From the NCBI GenBank assembly GCA_964245015.1, contig CAXTMA010000210.1, positions 1 to 7,513 on the forward strand: a stretch of 7,513 nucleotides of DNA, written 5' to 3'. A program made the position numbers and the translations under genes. Positions 1 through 5,544 of the stretch are shown piece by piece (position 1 is the stretch's first letter; each line of letters begins with the position of its first letter). The stretch comes from RH-AL1 sp964245015 (GTDB lineage Bacteria > Pseudomonadota > Alphaproteobacteria > Rhizobiales > Beijerinckiaceae). The notes beneath the pieces are model-generated. The model saw nothing but the letters and a program-made list of their open reading frames with translations, had not been told where the DNA came from and made no database searches.

Positions 1-1003
1 TCTGCAGCGCGTCGAAGGTGCCTTCCTTGTCCTCCTGCATGTCCTTGGAATAGGCCAGCGGCAGGCCCTTCATCACCACCAGCAGGCCGCTGAGCGCCCC
101 GATCACCCGGCCGGACTTGCCGCGCACCAGCTCGGCCGCATCGGGATTGCGCTTCTGCGGCATGATGGAGGAGCCGGTCGAGAACTTGTCGGACAAGGCG
201 GCGAAGCCGAATTGCGGCGTCGCCCACAGCACGATCTCCTCGGCGAAGCGGCTGAGATGGGTCGCGCAGATGGCGGCGGCGGCGAGCGCTTCCAGCGCGA
301 AGTCGCGGTCGGACACGGAGTCGAGCGAGTTCGCCGTTGGCCGGTCGAAGCCGAGCGCCTGCGCGGTCATGTGCCGGTCGATGGGGAAGGAGGTGCCGGC
401 CAGCGCGGCGGCGCCGAGCGGGCATTCGTTCATCCGGGCCCGCGCGTCGCGCAGGCGCCCGCGGTCGCGCCCGAGCATCTCGACGTAGGCGAGGAGGTGG
501 TGGCCCAGCGTCACCGGCTGCGCGCTCTGCAGGTGGGTGAAGCCCGGCATCACGTCGCCGGCATGGTCGAGCGCCCTGGCGGCGAGCGCGCGCTGCAGTC
601 CGGCGATCTGCTCGCCCAGCGAATCCACCGTGTCGCGGACCCACAGCCGGAAGTCGACGGCGACCTGATCGTTGCGCGAGCGCGCGGTGTGCAGGCGGCC
701 GGCCACCGGGCCGATCCGCTCGGCGAGGCGCGCCTCGATGTTCATGTGAATGTCTTCGAGCGAGCGCTCGTAGATGAAGGTGCCGTTCTCGATTTCGCCA
801 CGGATGCCGCGTAGCCCCTCCGCGATGGCGGCGGCATCCGCCTCGTTGACGATGCCCGTTTTGGCCAGCATGGCGAGATGGGCGAGCGATCCCGCGATGT
901 CCTGGGGCGCGAGCTTGCGGTCGAAGCCGATCGACGCGTTGATCTCTTCCATGATCGCGTCGGGGGCGGAATCGAATCGCCCACCCCACATCCTGTTGCT
1001 CAT
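1..1003 (-). CDS. argH: Argininosuccinate lyase, 3' end outside the window
   Basis: Cytoplasmic enzyme that splits argininosuccinate into arginine and fumarate, the last step of arginine synthesis. I translated the minus strand from the ATG at 1003-1001 and it stays open for 334 codons to the window edge. It opens MSNRMWGGRF, the usual start of the family. Visible motifs: ARSRNDQ at residues 107-113 (substrate binding), GFTHLQ at 154-159 carrying the family's catalytic histidine (H157), and the fumarase/aspartase-superfamily signature GSSIMPQKRNP at 277-287 with the catalytic serine loop. Family members are usually about 460 residues, so roughly a quarter of the protein (C-terminal domain) is missing because of the window, not because of damage. 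A strong ribosome site GAGGGGA (1017-1011) sits 7 bases before the ATG. It is divergent from tlpA with only 30 bp between start codons. Identity is nearly certain. Confidence 0.97.
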   Translation of the reverse strand, partial: MSNRMWGGRFDSAPDAIMEEINASIGFDRKLAPQDIAGSLAHLAMLAKTGIVNEADAAAIAEGLRGIRGEIENGTFIYERSLEDIHMNIEARLAERIGPVAGRLHTARSRNDQVAVDFRLWVRDTVDSLGEQIAGLQRALAARALDHAGDVMPGFTHLQSAQPVTLGHHLLAYVEMLGRDRGRLRDARARMNECPLGAAALAGTSFPIDRHMTAQALGFDRPTANSLDSVSDRDFALEALAAAAICATHLSRFAEEIVLWATPQFGFAALSDKFSTGSSIMPQKRNPDAAELVRGKSGRVIGALSGLLVVMKGLPLAYSKDMQEDKEGTFDALQ

Positions 1004-1010
1004 GCCCGAA

Positions 1011-1029
1011 TCCCCTCAACCCAAGAAGG
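1011..1029. promoter_or_regulatory. Back-to-back ribosome-binding sites of argH and tlpA
   Basis: The 30-bp gap between the two divergent start codons holds two Shine-Dalgarno sequences and little else: GAGGGGA on the minus strand (1017-1011, 7-base spacer) for argH and AAGAAGG on the plus strand (1023-1029, 4-base spacer) for tlpA. There is no room for either promoter, so each must lie inside the other gene's coding sequence or further upstream. Confidence 0.75.
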
Positions 1030-1033
1030 CCGC

Positions 1034-1771
1034 ATGACGACGCCCGACGGCACGACACCCGAAAGCCAGAAGCTCAGCCAGGTCGGGCCGGACAAGGTCG
1101 GCCCGCCCGGTCCCGAGCCGGCGTTCCGGATCCGTCCCGGCGGGAGGAGACTGGGGATCGCGGCGACCGTGCTCGCCGGCGTCTTGGGCTTGGGCGCGCT
1201 CGGCTTATACGGGATCACGCGCGCGGCCGGCAAGCACGCGGCGCACACCGGCGCCTGCGCGCAATCGCTTGATCTTGCGACGGCGGTCGATCCGCTGGTG
1301 CACGGCGAAATCGCCGCCCTGACCCCGGCGTCGCGCTCCAACGACCTCGGCGCCATCGCCTTCGACGATGCGGAGGGCCGCAGGACCACCGTGGCCGCGT
1401 TCAAGGGCAAGGCGCTGTTGCTCAATTTGTGGGCGACGTGGTGCGTGCCCTGCCGGGCGGAAATGCCGGCGCTGGACAGGTTGCAGGCGCAGTTCGGTTC
1501 CGCCCGCTTCACCGTGGTGCCGGTTTCCATCGACCAGAACAGGCTGGAGCGGGCGCGCGGCTTCTTCAAGGAGATCGGGGCGACGAGCTTGCCCTACTAT
1601 GCCGACGCCAGCGCCGACATCCTGCGCGCCTTGAACGGCAAGGGCTTGCCGACAACGGTGCTGATCGGCGGCGACGGTTGCGAGATCGGCACCATGGCCG
1701 GCCCGGCGCAGTGGGACGCGCCCGAAGCCAAGGCGCTGATCGAAAGGATCGCGCCCGCCGCGCCGAGCTGA
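1034..1771 (+). CDS. tlpA: TlpA-like membrane-anchored thiol-disulfide oxidoreductase
   Basis: A 245-residue protein with a short cytoplasmic N-terminus rich in Pro/Gly, one hydrophobic segment at about 40-60 (signal anchor), and a periplasmic thioredoxin-fold domain at about 100-242. The active site is WCVPC at 136-140 and the cis-proline loop is GLPTT at 204-208, both typical of TlpA/ResA reductants. Two further cysteines, C75 just after the membrane segment and C216 late in the domain, could form the extra structural disulfide known in Bradyrhizobium TlpA. In that system TlpA reduces copper-chaperone and CoxB thiols so that the CuA centre of cytochrome oxidase can be built; I infer a similar role here. 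The ATG at 1034 is preferred over an in-frame start at 878 because it has a good ribosome site and because the earlier start would run through argH. It converges on the macrodomain gene with a 2-bp gap, so no separate terminator fits. Confidence 0.9.
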   Translation: MTTPDGTTPESQKLSQVGPDKVGPPGPEPAFRIRPGGRRLGIAATVLAGVLGLGALGLYGITRAAGKHAAHTGACAQSLDLATAVDPLVHGEIAALTPASRSNDLGAIAFDDAEGRRTTVAAFKGKALLLNLWATWCVPCRAEMPALDRLQAQFGSARFTVVPVSIDQNRLERARGFFKEIGATSLPYYADASADILRALNGKGLPTTVLIGGDGCEIGTMAGPAQWDAPEAKALIERIAPAAPS

Positions 1772-1773
1772 CC

Positions 1774-2280
1774 TCACGCGTCCGGCGCGGCCGAACGCAG
1801 GGCGGCCAAGTGCAGGGCGGCGGACTCGGGCGAATAGCAGCACAGCACGATGCGGGCGAAGCCGGCGCCGTGCGCCCTCACCGTGTCGACGGCGATGCGC
1901 GCGGCCGGTCCGGGCGGGAACCGGTAGATGCCGGTCGAGATCGCGGGAAAGGCGATGGTGGTCGCGCCCGCCGCCCGCGCGACCTCCAGCGAACGGCGAT
2001 AGCACGAGGCCAGCAACCCGCTCTCGCCGTGACCGCCGCCGTTCCACACCGGGCCGACGGTGTGCACCACGAAGCGAGCCGGCAGCTTGTAGCCCCGCGT
2101 CAGCTTGGCATCACCGGTCTTGCAGCCATGCAGGGTCATGCACTCGGCCACGAGTTCTGTGCCGGCGGCGCGGTGGATCGCGCCATCGACCCCGCCGCCG
2201 CCGAGCAGGCTCGTGTTGGCGGCGTTGACGATCGCATCGACGGCGAGGGTGACGATGCTGCCCTCCACCACCTCGATCAT
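1774..2280 (-). CDS. ymdB: Macrodomain protein, probable O-acetyl-ADP-ribose deacetylase
   Basis: A single macrodomain of 168 residues, the usual length for the bacterial YmdB/MacroD type. The ADP-ribose pocket is plain: DAIVNAAN at 15-22, the glycine-rich loop GGGGVDGAIHRAAG at 27-40 with the aspartate (D32) that the MacroD class uses in catalysis, and the phosphate loop FPAISTGIYRFP at 111-122. Enzymes of this class remove acetyl from O-acetyl-ADP-ribose and can strip mono-ADP-ribose from acidic side chains; the exact substrate here is unknown. There is no signal peptide, so it is cytosolic. The ATG at 2280-2278 matches the family's start, though the ribosome site is weak (GATGGAC about 8 bases upstream), which suggests coupling to translation of grxD, whose stop lies 27 bases upstream. 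The N-terminus begins directly with the first strand of the fold. Confidence 0.92.
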   Translation of the reverse strand: MIEVVEGSIVTLAVDAIVNAANTSLLGGGGVDGAIHRAAGTELVAECMTLHGCKTGDAKLTRGYKLPARFVVHTVGPVWNGGGHGESGLLASCYRRSLEVARAAGATTIAFPAISTGIYRFPPGPAARIAVDTVRAHGAGFARIVLCCYSPESAALHLAALRSAAPDA

Positions 2281-2307
2281 GCGGCGTCCATCAGGCCGGC
2301 GGCAACC

Positions 2308-2646
2308 TCAGGCCCGGGTCGGCTGCTTCACGGGAATGCCCTGCTCGGCCAGATGCGCCGACAGCTCGCCCGACTGGAACATCTCGCGCACGATATCGCA
2401 GCCGCCCATGAACTCGCCCTTGACGTAAAGCTGCGGAATGGTCGGCCAGTTCGAGAACTCCTTGATGCCGTTGCGCATCTCGTCGGACTCCAGGACGTTG
2501 ACGCTTTGAAAGGGCACGTCGAGGTAGTGCAGGATCTGCACGACCTGGGACGAGAATCCGCACTGCGGGAACTGCGGCGTTCCCTTCATGAACAGCATGA
2601 CGTCGCTGCTCGCGACGGCGGCCTTGATGGTGTCTTGCGCGGACAT
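2308..2646 (-). CDS. grxD: Monothiol (CGFS) glutaredoxin
   Basis: A 112-residue single-domain glutaredoxin with the CGFS active site at 29-32 in the context KGTPQFPQCGFSSQ. It has the glutathione-binding TIPQLYVKGEFMGGCDI stretch at 69-85 (cis-Pro P71, and GGCD at 81-84). Monothiol CGFS glutaredoxins bind a [2Fe-2S] cluster between two monomers with glutathione and pass it to targets; BolA is a well-known partner, and bolA lies 32 bases upstream on the same strand. I chose the ATG at 2646-2644. It is preceded by the purine-rich AGGAAAGGA (2660-2652), and the protein starts where family members start. A longer in-frame start at 2976 is unlikely because the extra residues are the wrong-frame reading of bolA. 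Cytoplasmic. Confidence 0.95.
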   Translation of the reverse strand: MSAQDTIKAAVASSDVMLFMKGTPQFPQCGFSSQVVQILHYLDVPFQSVNVLESDEMRNGIKEFSNWPTIPQLYVKGEFMGGCDIVREMFQSGELSAHLAEQGIPVKQPTRA

Positions 2647-2678
2647 GAGGATCCTTTCCTGAAACGGTGACGCTGTAC

Positions 2679-2915
2679 TTAAGCTTTCCGCGTCAGCGTT
2701 TGAAGCTGCAGCGCATGCAGGGCGGCGCCCATATGCTGACCGATCGCCTTGTAAACGAGCTGGTGCTGCTTGAGCTTGCTCAGGCCGTTGAACGCGGCCG
2801 AGGTGACGATCGCCGACCAATGGTCGTCGTCGCCGGCGAGGTCGATGAGTTCCACCTCCGCATCCGGCAGCGCGGCCTTGATCAGGCGGTCGATCTCGGC
2901 GGCGGGCATCGGCAT
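2679..2915 (-). CDS. bolA: BolA family protein
   Basis: A 78-residue BolA-like protein covering the whole small alpha/beta fold. Diagnostic features are the acidic DLAGDDDHWSAIVTSAAFNGLS stretch (residues 25-46, with the conserved His32), KLKQHQLVYKAIG (47-59) in the helix-turn region, and HALQL at 67-71, whose histidine (H67) is a conserved cluster ligand candidate. BolA proteins pair with CGFS glutaredoxins to hold a shared [2Fe-2S] cluster and act in iron-sulfur delivery or iron sensing; the adjacent grxD fits this. The ATG at 2915-2913 has AAGGAC (2926-2921) 5 bases upstream. A second ATG two codons in (2908-2906) is possible but is worse placed. It is the first gene of a likely bolA-grxD-macrodomain transcript, whose promoter must lie in 2927-3287. 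No sigma-70-like boxes stand out there. Confidence 0.93.
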   Translation of the reverse strand: MPMPAAEIDRLIKAALPDAEVELIDLAGDDDHWSAIVTSAAFNGLSKLKQHQLVYKAIGQHMGAALHALQLQTLTRKA

Positions 2916-2926
2916 GACGGGTCCTT

Positions 2927-3287
2927 GAAAAGACTGGCGGGGCGGGGATTGGCGGCGCGTCGCGACGGTTCTTCATACAGCCAATGCGACGCGCGCGCGA
3001 CCCCGTCGTGTTTCGGCTCGGGATCCGATGGTTCCAACGCCGGCCAAGGCGCGCAACCGCGCAAGCGCCTTGCCACTCTGCGCCTTGTACAAGGTGATCC
3101 GACGCGTTCTTGAGAGCGCGGGATAAGCCCCGCGTGTGACGCGGTTCGTGGCATAAACAACGCGAAGCACCAGGAAAGCGGAAGGACGTGCAACCGGAGA
3201 TAGCAGACGCCCCGACTCACCCGCAAGGAGTTTGGCGCCGCGCACTGCGGGACTGTTTCGTTCTCCCCTGCGCTCGGGATTGGCCCA
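2927..3287. other. Gene-free divergent region with dyads
   Basis: About 360 bp between the divergent bolA and lipoprotein genes. Frames that are open here look like shadows and match no family I know, and I found no tRNA cloverleaf. It must contain the bolA promoter and probably that of the lipoprotein gene, but no convincing -35/-10 pair is visible. It does hold an inverted repeat at 3045-3072, a perfect 12-bp palindrome at 3083-3094 and a short GC-rich hairpin (CGCGGG 3117-3122 with CCCGCG 3129-3134). Confidence 0.6.
3045..3094. repeat. Inverted-repeat cluster upstream of bolA
   Basis: CAAGGCGC (3045-3052) pairs with GCGCCTTG (3065-3072) across a 12-base loop. GCGCCTTG then recurs as a direct repeat at 3080-3087, where it runs into the perfect palindrome CCTTGTACAAGG (3083-3094). 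Three related half-sites in 50 bp could be an operator or an RNA structure; no regulator can be named. Confidence 0.5.
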
Positions 3288-3845
3288 ATGCTCCGCCGTG
3301 CTGTTTACGCGCTCGCACTGATGACGGCGTTGTCGGGCTGCATCGCCAGCGACAACAACCTGACGCTTGAAACGGTGAACTCCTTCAAGCTGGTGGACGT
3401 CGCCGTCACCTTTCCGCCCGACGCGAACCTGAACTACACCAAGGCGGAAGACGAACTGGCCCTGAGCAAGGGTGTCTCGCCCAACGATCCCGGGCAGGTC
3501 GAGGCGCTCGTGAAGACGCCGGACGGCATGGCCTTCATCCAGGCCAAGGCGCGGATCCGGATGCAGGAGGCGGTCCGCAGGGATGTCGCCCCGATCCTGC
3601 AGGGCGCGCGCCCCGTCCGGGTGGAGGTGGCCGTCACGGCGATCGATGTGCCGGGCACGGTGCGCTCCGTCCTGCTTTCGGGAACCGCGACGCTGCAGGC
3701 ACGCATCAGGCTCGTCGACGCGGCGACCGGGCAGGTTTATTCCGAATTGCCGAAGCAGTCCGAATTCGCCGGGCGCGCCGGTGGCGTCGTCGGCACCCTC
3801 GTCCAGGGCGCCCTCGAAGACGGCGGCCATGTCGACGAGCCCTAA
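3288..3845 (+). CDS. Putative lipoprotein of unknown function, probably truncated
   Basis: A 185-residue protein with a textbook lipoprotein signal: MLRR, a hydrophobic stretch at 5-14, and the lipobox LSGC at 15-18, so C18 is probably lipidated and the protein anchored at the inner or outer membrane facing the periplasm. The mature part has alternating beta and helical character, with SFKLVDVAVTF at 32-42, RPVRVEVAVTAIDV at 108-121 and a glycine-rich GRAGGVVGTLVQGALEDGG at 162-180. I do not recognise a named family with certainty; the layout resembles small alphaproteobacterial lipoproteins of unknown role. The reading frame does not decay after the TAA at 3843-3845. The same frame continues for 23 codons to a TAG at 3915-3917 with protein-like content (QAKDYVAWLQRARRP), suggesting a nonsense mutation that removed a C-terminal helix. 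The start at 3288 is set by the signal peptide; its ribosome site is weak. Confidence 0.75.
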   Translation: MLRRAVYALALMTALSGCIASDNNLTLETVNSFKLVDVAVTFPPDANLNYTKAEDELALSKGVSPNDPGQVEALVKTPDGMAFIQAKARIRMQEAVRRDVAPILQGARPVRVEVAVTAIDVPGTVRSVLLSGTATLQARIRLVDAATGQVYSELPKQSEFAGRAGGVVGTLVQGALEDGGHVDEP

Positions 3846-3917
3846 CAGAGACTTTGCGAGATGCAGGCCAAGGACTATGTGGCGTGGCTGCAACGCGCCC
3901 GGCGTCCGGGGACATAG
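3846..3917 (+). pseudogene. In-frame continuation of the lipoprotein gene after its stop
   Basis: These 23 codons follow the TAA of the lipoprotein gene in the same frame and end in TAG. They read QRLCEMQAKDYVAWLQRARR then PGT, an amphipathic helix-like sequence ending in the Tyr-x-x-Trp-Leu pattern common at the C-termini of such lipoproteins. An intact ancestor of about 209 residues is the simplest explanation. This is inference from composition; no homologue could be aligned. Confidence 0.4.
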
Positions 3918-3926
3918 CGCCTCGAC

Positions 3927-3979
3927 GGAGAGGGAAGGGCGCGGTCGCCAAGGATTGCGACGTGCTCCCTGCCTTCTCC
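3927..3979. repeat. Long imperfect hairpin between the lipoprotein and FUSC genes
   Basis: GGAGAGGGAAGGG (3927-3939) pairs with CCCTGCCTTCTCC (3967-3979) over 13 positions with one G-T wobble and one A-G mismatch. Inside lies a second stem, GTCGC (3944-3948) with GCGAC (3957-3961). No T-run follows, so it is not a standard intrinsic terminator. It may be an mRNA processing or stability element or a degraded palindromic repeat. Confidence 0.5.
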
Positions 3980-4019
3980 CCTGGCCTGCCGCCGCCGAAC
4001 GTGGTGGAACGCGGCGGCC

Positions 4020-5054
4020 ATGCTTCGAAGCCAACACCTCGCCGGCCGCGTCCGCCATCACGCGCTGGCCGTCTTCGCCCTCAACTCCGGTCCGTTGCCC
4101 CGGTCCGCCATGTTGCGGTCCGGTTGCGCGATCGGCTCGGGCTTCGTCCTGTTCCTGGCGTTCGGCCGGCCGGAGGCGGCGGTGCTGTGCGCCTTCTTTT
4201 CCAACTTCCTGTGCTTGTGCGACCGCGCCACCCATGTCGTCACGCGGGTGGGGGTGCAGGGGATCGGCGCCGTGCTGTTCACCGCCGCCGGCGCGGTGGG
4301 CCTGGCCGTCGTCGGCCACGACGGGCTGATCCTCGCCACCGTGCTGGTCACCGCAATCGGCGCCGGCTTGGTCCACGGCACGGCGCCGGGCATCGAGGCG
4401 GTGCCGCGCTTCGCCCTGTGCTGCCTGATCGTGGCGGCCTTCGTGCCGCTGGACATTGAAGACTGCCTCGCCGCCATCCTGCTCGGCACGGCGATCTGCG
4501 TCGCCACCGTGATCCTCGACGATTATGCCAGGAACGGCCGGCGCGGGCCCTACATGGCGCGGGTGCGCGCCAACGCCAAATACCCCGGGCCGCGCTTCAG
4601 CCTCGTCTACGGCTGCGCCGCCGCCAGCGGGCTCGGCATCGGCCTCCTTTGGGGCGGGGTGCGCCCATACTGGGTCACGGTGACGACGCTGCTCGTGATG
4701 CAGCCCGACCGGCGCGCCAATACGGTGCGCGTGCTGCAGCGCTTCCTCGGCACGCTGGCCGGCGTGGTGACGGCCTTCGCCGTCGTGCGCGCCCTGCCGC
4801 CGGCCTTTCGCGAGGGCGGCCTCGTCGGGCTGATCCTCCTGCTGCCGTTCACCTGGCCGCTCGGCTATGACCGCAACTACGCGCTCGGGGTCGCCGTTCT
4901 CGGCGCCTGGGTGCTGCTGGTCATCGACTCCGCCCTGCCCAGCGCCGAGCTGGCGACGCCGCTGTTCCTCACCCGCCTCTCCGACACGGCGATCGGCTGC
5001 GCCGTGGCGCTCGCCGGCAACTTCGCGGTGTTCGAGGCGGGGGAAGAGGGATAG
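4020..5054 (+). CDS. FUSC family (aromatic acid exporter-like) inner membrane protein
   Basis: A 344-residue integral membrane protein built as two similar halves, each with a bundle of hydrophobic segments (about 34-48, 52-66, 82-98, 103-119, 132-144 and 148-166; then about 194-211, 214-227, 243-258, 265-282, 286-303 and 320-337). The second half carries the hallmark of FUSC-type proteins: RPYWVTVTTLLVMQPDRRANTVRVLQRFLGTLAGV at 215-249, where a helix is followed by an Arg-rich loop and a glycine-containing helix. Relatives include AaeB-like and fusaric-acid-resistance exporters that expel aromatic acids, but substrate cannot be read from sequence, and no membrane-fusion partner gene is adjacent. 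The protein lacks the long cytosolic domain of full AaeB proteins and is thus a compact form. The start at 4020 has a weak upstream purine stretch; M31 (4110) is an alternative. Confidence 0.8.
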   Translation: MLRSQHLAGRVRHHALAVFALNSGPLPRSAMLRSGCAIGSGFVLFLAFGRPEAAVLCAFFSNFLCLCDRATHVVTRVGVQGIGAVLFTAAGAVGLAVVGHDGLILATVLVTAIGAGLVHGTAPGIEAVPRFALCCLIVAAFVPLDIEDCLAAILLGTAICVATVILDDYARNGRRGPYMARVRANAKYPGPRFSLVYGCAAASGLGIGLLWGGVRPYWVTVTTLLVMQPDRRANTVRVLQRFLGTLAGVVTAFAVVRALPPAFREGGLVGLILLLPFTWPLGYDRNYALGVAVLGAWVLLVIDSALPSAELATPLFLTRLSDTAIGCAVALAGNFAVFEAGEEG

Positions 5055-5203
5055 GTCTGGCGCCGGAGGCGAGCAGGTCGCCGCGGGGTGAAGCGCTCAC
5101 TGCTGCGCGACGCACACGCCCTGCCGCTCGCCGCACCGCGCAGCTCGCCGCCGAGCGCGATGCCCAAGAACGATACTTAAGCGCGCAGCCGGAGCAAGGG
5201 CGA

Positions 5204-5335
5204 GGCGCTGGGATCGGGGAGCGTACGCAGTCCTGGCTGAACCGCTTCCGCGCGGTGCCGATCGGCGGGAACGGGAAGCCTGAGAACGACTTCGCCCTGC
5301 CGCACTCCGCCTTTGGTTGTCAGCTGACGGCTATT
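5204..5335 (+). pseudogene. Remnant of an IS5-family transposase, C-terminal end
   Basis: In one plus frame (codons from about 5213) the translation runs ERTQSWLNRFR, then GKPENDFALPHSAFG. This tracks the C-terminal block of IS5-group DDE transposases, which typically reads like ERTHSWLNRFRR...RWEKKPENYLALLHLA. The ERT motif contains the third catalytic acid, the Glu of DDE (5219-5221). The preceding codons for RRW seem to be shifted by one base, and the sequence between the two blocks has drifted (VPIGGNG in place of the usual IRWEKK). Everything N-terminal of this, including the two Asp residues, is absent, and no terminal inverted repeats are apparent. It cannot be active. It marks an old insertion at the left edge of the metal-related operon. 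Confidence 0.6.
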
Positions 5336-5367
5336 CGTTTCGAGATCATGCTTCGCAGCAGGACGGC

Positions 5368-5392
5368 GGCCCCTGCCGCATTTGCGGGGGCC
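5368..5392. repeat. GC-rich hairpin
   Basis: GGCCC (5368-5372) pairs with GGGCC (5388-5392), and CCGC (5376-5379) pairs with GCGG (5384-5387) around an ATTT loop, leaving a three-base bulge. It lies just after the transposase remnant and has no T-run. Role unknown. Confidence 0.45.
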
Positions 5393-5428
5393 TCGCATTC
5401 GGCGCCAGGGCCGCGCCCGGACGACGAC

Positions 5429-5472
5429 ATGCATAAATGTCACCTGCTCCAGAATGCATGGGCTTCAGGTGA
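5429..5472. promoter_or_regulatory. Candidate operator: TCACCTG-N19-CAGGTGA with ATGCAT boxes
   Basis: TCACCTG (5440-5446) and CAGGTGA (5466-5472) form a perfect 7-bp inverted repeat. The palindrome ATGCAT (5454-5459) sits at its centre, and a second ATGCAT lies at 5429-5434. The element is about 70-115 bp upstream of the first gene of the metal-related operon, a plausible place for a regulator. No known metal-sensor consensus was matched. Confidence 0.4.
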
Positions 5473-5506
5473 TTTCCCTGCTTGCGCGTTCCGCGCGCGG
5501 CCTTCT

Positions 5507-5522
5507 AGGGTCGCGCGACCCT
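5507..5522. promoter_or_regulatory. Perfect 16-bp palindrome before the DUF2946 gene
   Basis: AGGGTCGCGCGACCCT is exactly self-complementary and ends 22 bases before the start codon at 5545. A dimeric repressor operator or a hairpin in the leader that affects translation are both possible. The position straddles where the 5' untranslated region would be. Confidence 0.5.
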
Positions 5523-5544
5523 GCCCTCGGCGGCATTTCGGATC

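Larger units (their letters stand above)
5055..5544. other. 490-bp gap: transposase debris plus regulatory-looking dyads
   Basis: No intact gene is visible here. The left part (5055-5200) shows nothing I recognise. The middle (about 5204-5335) is the eroded end of an IS5-type transposase. The right part (5360-5544) holds a hairpin, a 7-bp inverted repeat and a perfect 16-bp palindrome ahead of the metal-related operon, so its promoter and operator probably lie there. Clear sigma-70 boxes are not evident. Confidence 0.6.

Noticed and set aside
878..1033. An upstream start for tlpA
   Set aside because: It would extend 52 residues antisense through argH with no protein-like features, while the ATG at 1034 has AAGAAGG in front and yields a normal anchored TlpA.
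1429..2670. A 413-codon open frame on the plus strand
   Set aside because: It crosses tlpA in another frame and runs antisense to the macrodomain and grxD genes, all firmly identified. Composition is that of a shadow frame.
2308..2976. A longer glutaredoxin with about 110 extra N-terminal residues
   Set aside because: The extra part is bolA read in a different frame. The ATG at 2646 has a good ribosome site and gives the normal family length.
2927..3287. A tRNA or small RNA gene in the gap
   Set aside because: Several short GC-rich stems are present but no cloverleaf, T-loop sequence or conserved RNA motif could be found by eye.
2973..4376. A 467-codon open frame on the minus strand
   Set aside because: It lies antisense to the lipoprotein and FUSC genes, whose products have a lipobox and membrane segments. 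Its translation is rich in His/Arg/Gly/Asp with no recognisable domain, typical of an antisense frame in GC-rich DNA.
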